64,000 nt of DNA from positions 62,001 through 126,000 of the forward strand of contig CAYWLG010000003.1 in the NCBI GenBank assembly GCA_964459385.1, in the 5' to 3' direction. The notes below the pieces were generated by a model. That model saw only the letters and a list, made by a program, of their open reading frames with translations. It ran no database searches and was not told the origin of the DNA. Below are positions 51,376 through 59,460 of the stretch, piece by piece. Numbering within the stretch: position 1 is the first letter of the stretch; each line of letters begins with the position of its first letter. The position numbers and the translations under genes were made by a program. Source of the DNA: UBA6107 sp964459385 (GTDB lineage Bacteria > Chloroflexota > Anaerolineae > Anaerolineales > Anaerolineaceae).

Positions 51376-52223
51376 CCCCCAATAATGCTTCACCCTTGCA
51401 GCTCGCGCAAAAACTGGCCGCTGCTTTCAGTCAACTCAGCGGAGTTAAAGCTGTGGCGCTGGGAGGTTCTCAGGCCAGCGGTGCGGCCGGCCCAGGTTCG
51501 GATATTGATCTCTACGTCTTTTCGGATGAGCCCATCCCTTTGCAGCAGCGCATGGAACTAGCCTCGGCTGCCGGCTATTCCCGCGCCGATCTGGGGCTCG
51601 CTTTCTGGGACCCGGGCGACGAATGGATTGACGCAACCACCGGCATTGAGGTGGATGTAGTCTACTGGGAATGCGCCTGGATCGAAGATCAGTTAGAGCG
51701 CGTAATGGTGCGCCATCAGGCCAGCATGGGGTACACCACCTGTTTTTGGAACACGATCTCAAAAGCACTGCCCCTGTACGACCCGCAGTGCTGGTTTGCC
51801 GGGCTACAGCAAAGCGCCGAAAGGCCCTATCCAGAAGAACTGCGTCTGAATATCATTCACCATAATCACGCCGTTTTACGCCGCGTGATCCCCTCTTATA
51901 CGCACCAGATCGAAAAAGCACAGCACCGCGGGGACCGCGTCAGCCTGAATCACCGTGTGGCCGCTCTGCTGGCCAGCTATTTTGATGTGCTTTTCGCCCT
52001 CAACCGCTTGCTGCATCCGGGCGAGAAACGCCTGCTCGCTTTTGTCCAAGAGCATTGTGCCCTCCTGCCTCAAAATTTTGCTCATGATATCGAGTCTTTG
52101 CTGCAGGCGACCGCCGCAGACGATGGCCGTTTGATGCAATGCACCCATGAGCTCATCGATCATCTGGATGAGTTCCTGCGTGCGCAGGGTTTTGACCCGC
52201 AGACTTCTGCGCCCTTTCAATAG
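51372..52223 (+). CDS. Nucleotidyltransferase-domain protein
   Basis: 283 residues. The N-terminal polymerase-beta-type nucleotidyltransferase motif is ALGGSQASGAAGPGSDIDLYVF (GS-x-DxD with D49 and D51 approx.), and a third acidic residue lies in IEVDVVYWE. The C-terminal half is helical, resembling aminoglycoside nucleotidyltransferases and DUF4037-like proteins. Substrate unknown: a small molecule such as an aminoglycoside, or a protein. It overlaps the module protein gene by 4 bases and precedes a HEAT-like gene by 10 bases. Confidence 0.8.
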   Translation: MTPNNASPLQLAQKLAAAFSQLSGVKAVALGGSQASGAAGPGSDIDLYVFSDEPIPLQQRMELASAAGYSRADLGLAFWDPGDEWIDATTGIEVDVVYWECAWIEDQLERVMVRHQASMGYTTCFWNTISKALPLYDPQCWFAGLQQSAERPYPEELRLNIIHHNHAVLRRVIPSYTHQIEKAQHRGDRVSLNHRVAALLASYFDVLFALNRLLHPGEKRLLAFVQEHCALLPQNFAHDIESLLQATAADDGRLMQCTHELIDHLDEFLRAQGFDPQTSAPFQ

Positions 52224-52233
52224 GAGGTTTGGC

Positions 52234-52791
52234 ATGCAACCTGAAATTCAAACGCTTGTGGAGCAATTGAATTTAAAAGCCGATGAAGAACGCTACGAGG
52301 CCTTTCAGAAACTGCTGGCCCTGAGCGAGCAGAAGGTGAACTGGGTATACGAGGTTTGGGACATTCTGGTTGAAAAGCTCAGCGACACCAACTCTTATCA
52401 GCGCACCATCGGCGCCAAACTGCTCTGCAACCTGAGCCAGAGCGACAGCGAAGGCCGCCTGGCCACCGTGCTGGACCGCCTGCTCGCTTGCAGCCACGAC
52501 GAGAAGTTCATTACCTCACGCCTGACCCTGCAAGTTCTGTGGAAACCCGCCTGGTTTGAACCCGACCTGCGCGAGAAGATCACCGCACACCTGATCACAA
52601 GATTCGGCGAATGCGAGACCGAAAAGCATGCCAACCTGCTGCGGCAGGACATTTTGCAATCGCTTTTCACTCTGGCCGAACTCAGCCACGACGAAGCGCT
52701 GGAGCAAAAAACCTTTGCGCTGATCGAAAGCGAAAAGGATGAGAAGAGCAAGAAATCCTATTTAGCGCTGGCCAAGAAAACAGCGCAGTAA
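52234..52791 (+). CDS. HEAT-like helical repeat protein
   Basis: 185 residues, all helical, with repeated paired helices (EVWDILVEKLSDTNSYQRTIGAKLLCNL and so on across residues 28-180, quoted only in part: WDILVEKLSDTNSYQRTI). This suggests a HEAT or ARM-like scaffold. I do not recognise a named family. The ATG at 52234 has AGGAGG upstream; the longer frame overlapping the nucleotidyltransferase gene is rejected. Last gene of the four-gene cluster, followed by a terminator. Confidence 0.7.
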   Translation: MQPEIQTLVEQLNLKADEERYEAFQKLLALSEQKVNWVYEVWDILVEKLSDTNSYQRTIGAKLLCNLSQSDSEGRLATVLDRLLACSHDEKFITSRLTLQVLWKPAWFEPDLREKITAHLITRFGECETEKHANLLRQDILQSLFTLAELSHDEALEQKTFALIESEKDEKSKKSYLALAKKTAQ

Positions 52792-52807
52792 TCCACCGTT
52801 CAACTTA

Positions 52808-52837
52808 CAAAAAAACTGCCCGTGATGGGCAGCTTTT
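52808..52837. terminator. Terminator between the HEAT-like gene and citrate synthase
   Basis: CTGCCC (52816-52821), loop GTGAT and GGGCAG (52827-52832), with an A-run before and TTTT after, so it can serve both convergent genes. Confidence 0.75.
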
Positions 52838-52840
52838 CGT

Positions 52841-54172
52841 TTACTTTTCTTCTGAAATCATCTGTTCCAAAATGCGCGTGGTCAGTGATTTGGGGCGTTC
52901 GATCGGTCTGCCCAGGGCGCGGCACCACACGGCATGGGTGGTCAGGCCCAGGCTGCGGCTGATGCCAAAAAGCACGGTGTAAAAATCGAACTGGGTGATG
53001 CCATAATGATATTGCAGCACGCCCGACATGGCGTCCACATTGGGCCAGGGGCTCTTTACCTTGTTGGTCTTGGCCAGCACATCGGGCACCGTCTCATAGA
53101 CCACGTTCGCCAGGCGGTAGATCTCGTCATCGGCCATATAGCGGGCGCCGAAGCGGTTTTGCGCCGTGAAGCGTGGATCGGTAACACGCAACACCGCATG
53201 TCCGTAGCCCGGGATGATCTTACCGCTCTCAAGCCAGTCGCTGGCGTACTGCGTGACCTGCTCAGGCGTAGGAAATTCGCTAAAGCTCTGACGCAGGTTC
53301 ATCAGCCAGCGCAGACAGTCTTCATTGGCCAGCCCATGCAGCGGACCGGCCAGCCCATCCATGCCGGCCGAGACGGCATAGTACACGTCTGAGAGGGCAG
53401 AGGCCACGATGTAAGAAGTGTGCGCGCTGACATTGCCGCCTTCATGGTCGGCGTGCAAAAAGAAGAACAGACGGCACTGCTCCTGATACTCAAAATCGTC
53501 CCCTTTGCCGATCATGTGGGCAAAATTGGCTGCCCAATCGAGATCGGGGTTGAGGGGAATATATTCGCCGTTGCGATATTTCAGGTTATAGATGTAAGCG
53601 GCCAGGCCGGGCAGTTTGGCGGTCAGGTTCAGGCTGTCTTCCAGGTAGGCATCCCAGTATTCCGATTTTTTCATGCCGTCAATGTAACGCGGCGTGAAGA
53701 CCGATTCATTGTGCATGGCCAAAATAGCCAGCGAGAACATCGTCATTGGATGGGTGGTCGGGGGCAGTGCTTTCAACAAGTCGAAAACGTAGGAGGGCAG
53801 CTCGGCACGCTTTTTCCACTCGAGCTCGATCTCCAATGCTTCTTCTTCCGAAGGAAATTCATCGGTCATCAGCAAATAATAGAGGCCGCCGATCAGCGGG
53901 TAGTCAGAGCCGTTGGCTTTGGGCAGCAAATTGAGCAATTCTGAGATGTTATAGCCACGCAGGCGAATGCCCGTCTGCGGATCAACGTAAGAGATGTCGC
54001 TGACCTGAATTGGCACATTGCGTATGCCGCCGTAAAGCTGTTCCACAGTCACATCCGCGATCACTTTGGAGCCGTAATCCTTTATCAGCTTGGTAATTCG
54101 TTTGTGCCAGCCCGGGATCTTTTCTGCGATGCTCTTTTTGATGATCGATTCACTCTTCGTTGACTTGCTCAT
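52841..54172 (-). CDS. gltA: Citrate synthase, mitochondrial (eukaryotic) type
   Basis: 443 residues. Catalytic residues line up with the pig mitochondrial enzyme: H279 (GPLHGLANE), H325 (PGYGHAVLR) and D380 (WPNVDAMSG). The segments LHADHEGGNVSAHTS and PGYGHAVLRVTDPR are very close to mitochondrial citrate synthases and unlike the usual hexameric bacterial GltA. It condenses oxaloacetate and acetyl-CoA. It lies 66 bases after the IclR gene on the same strand and may be co-transcribed with it. Confidence 0.93.
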   Translation of the reverse strand: MSKSTKSESIIKKSIAEKIPGWHKRITKLIKDYGSKVIADVTVEQLYGGIRNVPIQVSDISYVDPQTGIRLRGYNISELLNLLPKANGSDYPLIGGLYYLLMTDEFPSEEEALEIELEWKKRAELPSYVFDLLKALPPTTHPMTMFSLAILAMHNESVFTPRYIDGMKKSEYWDAYLEDSLNLTAKLPGLAAYIYNLKYRNGEYIPLNPDLDWAANFAHMIGKGDDFEYQEQCRLFFFLHADHEGGNVSAHTSYIVASALSDVYYAVSAGMDGLAGPLHGLANEDCLRWLMNLRQSFSEFPTPEQVTQYASDWLESGKIIPGYGHAVLRVTDPRFTAQNRFGARYMADDEIYRLANVVYETVPDVLAKTNKVKSPWPNVDAMSGVLQYHYGITQFDFYTVLFGISRSLGLTTHAVWCRALGRPIERPKSLTTRILEQMISEEK

Positions 54173-54238
54173 TGCCGACCGCCTTTCAAAATAAAAACTC
54201 TACGCAAAGCGCAGTTAATTCGTTTGCTTTCGTTCTCT

Positions 54239-55045
54239 TCAACCCTCGTCGATGAGTCCGTTCAAGGAAGTGCCATCGCCTCTGCCGACAAAGCCCATTT
54301 CGCTCGAAATCTGGGCGGCTACGCGGGTGATGTCGGTGATATAACGCTGCACCACATCTTCTTTAAAGCGCTGCTCCGGGCCTGAAATGGTCACGGCGGC
54401 CACGATCTCACCGCGATGATCAAAAACAGGCGCTGCCACACCGGCTGCCTCAGCCACCCATTCGCCAAAGCTGACCGCATACCCTTTTTTGCGGATACAT
54501 TTCAACTCATCATTGAGCGCTTCGATGTCTACAATGGTCGAGTCCGTGATCGCCTGCGGTGGGGTAGCCTTAAGGATCTCCAGGCGGTGCTCATTCGAAA
54601 TAAAAGCCAAAAACACCTTACCGGCCGATCCGGCATAAAGGGGCACACGCCGCCCCAGACGGGCGATGATGCGCACATTCTGCGGGCTTTCCAGCCGCTC
54701 TACGCACACCCGTTCGGTGCCTTCCAATACATAAAGGCTGATGGTTTCGCGGGTGACGCGATGTAATTCCTGGATATAGGGCAGGGCGGCATTGCGCACG
54801 TCGAGACTGGCCGAATAAATGCCCGCCCAGGCCAGCACCTTGCCTCCCAGCGAATAGCATTGATTGGTGGGGTTCTGTTGCAGTACATGCAGTTCCTTCA
54901 TGGCCTGCAAGAGCCGGCCGGTGGTGCTGCTCGAATAGCCGATCTTGCGCGCGATCTCACGCACCCCCAGTTCCGGGCGGTCGTAAGTGAAGCAGTCCAG
55001 AATCTCTACCATGCGCTGCAGGGTCTTCGGTTTATCGTTCTCCAT
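54239..55045 (-). CDS. IclR-family transcriptional regulator of the TCA cluster
   Basis: About 268 residues: an N-terminal winged helix (LGVREIARKIGYSSSTTGRLL, roughly residues 28-48, recognition helix in SSTTGRL) and a C-terminal effector domain (LYAGSAGKVFLAF, GYAVSFGEWVAEAAGVAAPVF). It sits between citrate synthase on its own strand and the divergent icd-acnA pair. A 19-base palindrome covers its probable transcription start, and a second copy of the core lies upstream of icd, so it probably represses itself and controls the cluster. Likely effectors are TCA or glyoxylate metabolites. ATG at 55045 is used; a GTG at 55051 is possible. Confidence 0.9.
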   Translation of the reverse strand: MENDKPKTLQRMVEILDCFTYDRPELGVREIARKIGYSSSTTGRLLQAMKELHVLQQNPTNQCYSLGGKVLAWAGIYSASLDVRNAALPYIQELHRVTRETISLYVLEGTERVCVERLESPQNVRIIARLGRRVPLYAGSAGKVFLAFISNEHRLEILKATPPQAITDSTIVDIEALNDELKCIRKKGYAVSFGEWVAEAAGVAAPVFDHRGEIVAAVTISGPEQRFKEDVVQRYITDITRVAAQISSEMGFVGRGDGTSLNGLIDEG

Positions 55046-55067
55046 GTGCACCTATTTTGTCTCATTA

Positions 55068-55086
55068 TATGGGACGCCGTCCCATA
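55068..55086. promoter_or_regulatory. IclR operator site 1 (autoregulatory)
   Basis: TATGGGACGCCGTCCCATA is a perfect 19-base palindrome with core GGGAC-GCC-GTCCC. It lies just downstream of the iclR -10 box and 22 bases before its ATG. Confidence 0.8.
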
Positions 55087-55094
55087 ATTTGCCA

Positions 55095-55124
55095 ATTATA
55101 TCCCGGTTCTTTAAATACAGTCAA
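55095..55124 (-). promoter_or_regulatory. Candidate promoter of the iclR-gltA transcript
   Basis: On the minus strand, TTGACT (55119-55124), 18 bases and a perfect TATAAT (55095-55100). Operator site 1 starts 8 bases downstream. Confidence 0.7.
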
Positions 55125-55236
55125 GCAAAAGAGAAAATAATCTGAGGATTCATTCCGGTTTTTAGCTGCAAATTTTCTGATATAGATCATCAAAATCGGT
55201 TAACCTTGAAAATTATATCATAATGTCTCAATATAC

Positions 55237-55249
55237 GGGACAGTGTCCC
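55237..55249. promoter_or_regulatory. IclR operator site 2, upstream of icd
   Basis: GGGACAGTGTCCC is a perfect 13-base palindrome with the same GGGAC-N3-GTCCC core as site 1. It lies 51 bases before the icd ATG. Confidence 0.75.
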
Positions 55250-55300
55250 AAATAATTATGATAGAATTAATCCATTGAACTTGATTTTCTTGAGGTTTAA

Positions 55301-56599
55301 ATGACTGAGAAAGATTCTCCCCTATCTAAACAAAAGATTGTGCAAGAACACGGCAAACTGATCGTGCCAGCCTGCCCCACCCTCCCTTTTATCGAAGGCG
55401 ACGGCTCCGGCCCGGATATCTGGCGGGCGGCGCAGCGCGTCATTGACGCCGCCGTGGCACGCGCTTATGGCGGTCAGCGCAGCATCGCCTGGCAGGAAGT
55501 TTACGCCGGCGAAAAAGCCCAAAAGCGCTTCAATAACTCCTTGCCCGCCGAGACGCTGGCGGCTTTTAAGGAATATCTGGTGGGCATCAAAGGACCGTTG
55601 ACCACCCCGGTGGGAGAAGGCGCTCGCTCATTGAATGTTGCCCTGCGCCAGGAGTTGGATCTTTATGCCTGCGTGCGTCCGGTGCGTTGGCTGAAAGGCA
55701 CCCCCTCGCCCGTGCGTCAGCCCGAATGGGTGGATATGGTGGTCTTTCGTGAAAACACCGAAGATCTCTATGCCGGCATCGAGTTTGCCGCCGGCACAGC
55801 GGAGAACACCCAATTTCTTGCATTGATGAAGGAGCATTTCCCGGTGGACTACGCGCGCATCCGCTTCCCGACCAGTTCGGGCATCGGCATCAAACCTATT
55901 TCAAAAGAGGGTTCCACCCGTCTGGTGCGCGCCGCCATCGAATATGCCCTGCAAAACAAGCGCCGCAGCGTGACCCTGGTGCACAAGGGGAACATCATGA
56001 AATACACAGAAGGGGCCTTCCGCAAATGGGGCTATGAACTGGCGCAAAGCGAGTATACTGACCGCACTTACACTGCACTGCAGTGGTCGGCCACCCAAAA
56101 ACAGAACGGCACAGAGGCGGCCAACACTGAAAAAGAAGCTGCTTTGAGCAGCGGCAAGCTGTGGGTAAAAGACATCATCGCCGACGCGGCTTTTGAGACC
56201 GCCTTGACCCGCCCCACCGATCTGGACGTGCTGGCCACGCCCAACCTGAACGGCGATTACCTTTCAGACGCGCTTTCAGCCCAGGTGGGCGGTCTGGGCA
56301 TCGCTCCCGGCGCCAACATCAACTACGGCAGTGGGGCGGCCATCTTCGAGGCCACCCACGGCACCGCCCCCACCCTGGCCGGTCTCGACAAGGCCAACCC
56401 CTGCTCGGTACTGCTTTCTGCTGCCATGATGTTGAGTTACCTCGGCTGGCAAGAAGCTGCCAGCCTGATCGAAAACGCCATTGAAGCGACAATCCAGGCC
56501 GGGACGGTCACCTTTGACCTGCAAGCACTCATGCCGGGCGCGAAATCGCTGAAGACCTCTGAATTTGGCGACGCCCTCCTTCAAAAGATCAACAGCTAA
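55301..56599 (+). CDS. icd: Isocitrate dehydrogenase, homodimeric type; cofactor residues suggest NAD
   Basis: 432 residues, aligning along its length with E. coli Icd, including S110 (ARSLNV, the equivalent of the S113 phosphorylation site), RQELDLYACVRPVRW and ENTEDLYAGIE. It makes 2-oxoglutarate from isocitrate. The five positions that set NADP preference in E. coli (K344, Y345, V351, Y391, R395) are here T358, L359, A365, F405 and A409, so the 2'-phosphate contacts are missing. GAGG precedes the ATG. It is followed by acnA after 84 bases and faces the IclR gene. Confidence 0.93.
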   Translation: MTEKDSPLSKQKIVQEHGKLIVPACPTLPFIEGDGSGPDIWRAAQRVIDAAVARAYGGQRSIAWQEVYAGEKAQKRFNNSLPAETLAAFKEYLVGIKGPLTTPVGEGARSLNVALRQELDLYACVRPVRWLKGTPSPVRQPEWVDMVVFRENTEDLYAGIEFAAGTAENTQFLALMKEHFPVDYARIRFPTSSGIGIKPISKEGSTRLVRAAIEYALQNKRRSVTLVHKGNIMKYTEGAFRKWGYELAQSEYTDRTYTALQWSATQKQNGTEAANTEKEAALSSGKLWVKDIIADAAFETALTRPTDLDVLATPNLNGDYLSDALSAQVGGLGIAPGANINYGSGAAIFEATHGTAPTLAGLDKANPCSVLLSAAMMLSYLGWQEAASLIENAIEATIQAGTVTFDLQALMPGAKSLKTSEFGDALLQKINS

Positions 56600-56683
56600 G
56601 GAGAAACCACCCGTATTGGCTGAGCGACTGGCGAAATCTATAATCAAGAAGTTTATGTAATTTTAGATAATGCAAAGGTTAAC

Positions 56684-59380
56684 ATGAACAACGATCCATT
56701 CAAATCACAACGAATCCTTAACACCGCGAGCGGTGATTATTCCATCCAGCATCTGCCGGCTTTCGGCTGGCACCTCGGCATCAACATCGCACGTTTGCCG
56801 TTCTCATTACGCATTTTGCTCGAGAACCTGCTGCGCAAGTTCGACGATAAAAACGTGACCCGCGAGGATGTACTGGCCGTAGCCAACTGGATGCCCAACG
56901 ACCCCAACCGCCCGGCAGTTCCCTTCTACCCCGGCCGGGTGGTGATGCAAGATTTCACCGGCGTGCCCGTGATCGTGGATCTGGCAGCCATGCGTTCGGC
57001 CGTGGCAAAATTGGGCGGCGATCCAAAGCGCATCAACCCGGTCATCCCGGTGGATCTGGTCATCGATCACTCACTGCAGGTGGATGCCGCCGGCCTGCCG
57101 GATGCCATGCGCCTCAATGTGGAACGCGAATATGAACGCAACCGCGAGCGCTATGAATTTCTGCGCTGGGGCCAGCAAGCCTTTGAAAACCTACGCATCG
57201 TGCCCCCTTCTTCGGGCATCATTCATCAGGTCAACCTGGAATACCTGGCCAGTGGAGTGCTGACCGGCAGCCAGGGCGGCGAAAAGATAGCCTACCCCGA
57301 CACACTGGTGGGATCCGACTCGCACACCACCATGATCAATGGGCTGGGCGTGCTGGGCTGGGGGGTAGGCGGCATCGAAGCCACCGCCGCCATGCTCGGC
57401 CAACCGCTTGATCTGGTGCTGCCCGATGTGATCGGCATTCATCTCAGCGGCAAACTGCGCGAAGGCGTTACCCCAACCGATCTGACGCTCACCCTCACCC
57501 AACTGCTGCGCAAGATCGGTGTGGTCAACAAATTCATCGAGTATTTCGGCCCCGGCCTTTCCTCCCTTTCGCTGGCCGACCGCGCCATGATCGCCAACAT
57601 GACCCCCGAAAACGGCTCCACAATGGGGTTCTTCCCGGTGGATGCCCAGACCATTGATTATCTGCGCCTGAGCGGACGGGCAGAAGAGCAGGTGTCTTTG
57701 GTGGAAGCCTACTATAAAGAACAAGAACTCTTCCGTGGCGATGACACGCCCGACCCCGAATATACCCAGGTGGTCGAACTTGACCTGGACAGCATCGAAC
57801 CCAGCCTGGCCGGCCCACGCCGCCCGCAAGACCGTGTTGCCTTAAGTGATGCCAAAGCCGGCTTTGCCTCCTTCCTCGTTCAGCCCAAACCCGCCGGTCT
57901 GGGCATGACGGCTGCTGAAGCAAAGAAAGAAGCTCCTCTCCAACTGGCGGGTAAAAGTCTGAAGCTGGGTCACGGTGCGGTGGTGATCGCAGCCATCACC
58001 TCATGCACGAACACCTCAAACCCCTTCGTGATGCTGGCTGCGGGTCTGCTGGCTAAAAAAGCCCTGGCACGCGGCCTGCAAACGCGCCCCTGGGTCAAAA
58101 CCAGCCTGACCCCCGGCTCGCGGGTGGTTAGTGCTTATCTTGAAAAAGCCGGCCTGATCGAGCCTCTGGCTCAACTCGGGTTCACCCTGGCCGGGTACGG
58201 CTGTGCCACCTGCATCGGCAACAGCGGCCCACTGGCGGCAGAGATCGAAGCGGCCATCCAAACCAATAAACTGGCCGTGGCCGCAGTGATCTCAGGCAAC
58301 CGCAATTTTGAAGGCCGTGTGCATCCGCTGGTGCAGGCCAATTACCTGGCCACCCCGGCACTGGTGGTAGCCTATGCCCTGGCCGGCACATTGAGCCTCG
58401 ATCTCAATAGCGAACCGCTCGGCCTCGACACCAGCGGGCAGCCCGTCTATCTGCGCGAGATCTGGCCCACCGCTCAAGAAATCAATGCCGCCATCGCGGC
58501 GCATGTTACCCCCGAACTCTTCCGCGCCAACTACGTCGACCTCTTCAAGGGGGATGCAGAATGGCAGAGCATTGTGAGCCAGCCTTCTGCCCTCTATCAA
58601 TGGCAGGCTGATTCCACGTATATTCAAGAACCCCCCTTCTTTGAGGGTCTCTTTAAGAAAGAGGAAAAAGCTGCTTCCGTTCCCATGCGTGCCTTGGCCG
58701 TTTTAGGCGACTCGGTGACCACCGATCATATTTCGCCGGCGGGAGACATTCCCAACAGCAGCGCCGCCGGACAGTATCTCAAAGACCTCGGCGTGGCCCC
58801 CATTGACTTCAACTCTTACGGGTCACGACGCGGCAACTATCAGGTGCTCACCCGCGGCACCCTGGCCAACATTCGCATCAAGAACAAGCTCGTCCCCAGC
58901 GTGGAAGGCTCGGTCACCCTGCACCTGCCGGATGGCGCGCAAATGAGCCTCTACGATGCCGCCATGAAGTACAAGGCCGAAGGTACTCCGCTGATCCTGC
59001 TGGCAGGCAAAGAATATGGCACCGGCTCCAGTCGTGACTGGGCGGCCAAGGGTCCGCTGCTGCTGGGCGTCAAGGCCGTGCTGGCTGAATCTTTCGAGCG
59101 CATTCACCGTTCCAATTTGGTGGGCATGGGGGTGCTGCCGCTGGCCTATCTGCCCGGTGAGAATGCCGACAGCCTGGGTCTGACAGGGTATGAGACTTTT
59201 GAGATCGAAGACCTGGAACCCTTGCAGGTGAAGAAACTGGTCACCCTGCGCGCCTACAGTGAAGACTGCAAAGCCAAGTACTTTAAAGCACAGGTGTGCA
59301 TCAATACCCCCAGCGAGCTGGAATACTTCGTTCAGGGCGGGCTGCTGCCGGCGTTTGTAAAAGAGATCATGGAAAAGTAA
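56684..59380 (+). CDS. acnA: Aconitate hydratase A
   Basis: 898 residues of the AcnA/IRP type. The three 4Fe-4S cysteines are C441 (ITSCTNTSNP), C507 and C510 (YGCATCIGNSG). Other landmarks are YPDTLVGSDSHTTMINGLGV and the swivel domain with SYGSRRGNY and GAKEYGTGSSRDWAAKG-like sequence (here AGKEYGTGSSRDWAAKG). It interconverts citrate and isocitrate, so together with citrate synthase and Icd the cluster makes 2-oxoglutarate. It probably shares a transcript with icd and ends near a strong terminator. Confidence 0.95.
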   Translation: MNNDPFKSQRILNTASGDYSIQHLPAFGWHLGINIARLPFSLRILLENLLRKFDDKNVTREDVLAVANWMPNDPNRPAVPFYPGRVVMQDFTGVPVIVDLAAMRSAVAKLGGDPKRINPVIPVDLVIDHSLQVDAAGLPDAMRLNVEREYERNRERYEFLRWGQQAFENLRIVPPSSGIIHQVNLEYLASGVLTGSQGGEKIAYPDTLVGSDSHTTMINGLGVLGWGVGGIEATAAMLGQPLDLVLPDVIGIHLSGKLREGVTPTDLTLTLTQLLRKIGVVNKFIEYFGPGLSSLSLADRAMIANMTPENGSTMGFFPVDAQTIDYLRLSGRAEEQVSLVEAYYKEQELFRGDDTPDPEYTQVVELDLDSIEPSLAGPRRPQDRVALSDAKAGFASFLVQPKPAGLGMTAAEAKKEAPLQLAGKSLKLGHGAVVIAAITSCTNTSNPFVMLAAGLLAKKALARGLQTRPWVKTSLTPGSRVVSAYLEKAGLIEPLAQLGFTLAGYGCATCIGNSGPLAAEIEAAIQTNKLAVAAVISGNRNFEGRVHPLVQANYLATPALVVAYALAGTLSLDLNSEPLGLDTSGQPVYLREIWPTAQEINAAIAAHVTPELFRANYVDLFKGDAEWQSIVSQPSALYQWQADSTYIQEPPFFEGLFKKEEKAASVPMRALAVLGDSVTTDHISPAGDIPNSSAAGQYLKDLGVAPIDFNSYGSRRGNYQVLTRGTLANIRIKNKLVPSVEGSVTLHLPDGAQMSLYDAAMKYKAEGTPLILLAGKEYGTGSSRDWAAKGPLLLGVKAVLAESFERIHRSNLVGMGVLPLAYLPGENADSLGLTGYETFEIEDLEPLQVKKLVTLRAYSEDCKAKYFKAQVCINTPSELEYFVQGGLLPAFVKEIMEK

Positions 59381-59429
59381 ACAACGGACAGATCAGCCAT
59401 CAATCTGGCTGCACAATTTGTCAGTATAT

Positions 59430-59460
59430 GGTCGCCTCAAAACCGAGGCGACCTTGTGAT
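59430..59460. terminator. Terminator between acnA and the MFS gene
   Basis: GGTCGCCTC (59430-59438) pairs perfectly with GAGGCGACC (59445-59453) around a 6-base loop, followed by TTGTGATTT. It lies between convergent genes. Confidence 0.8.
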
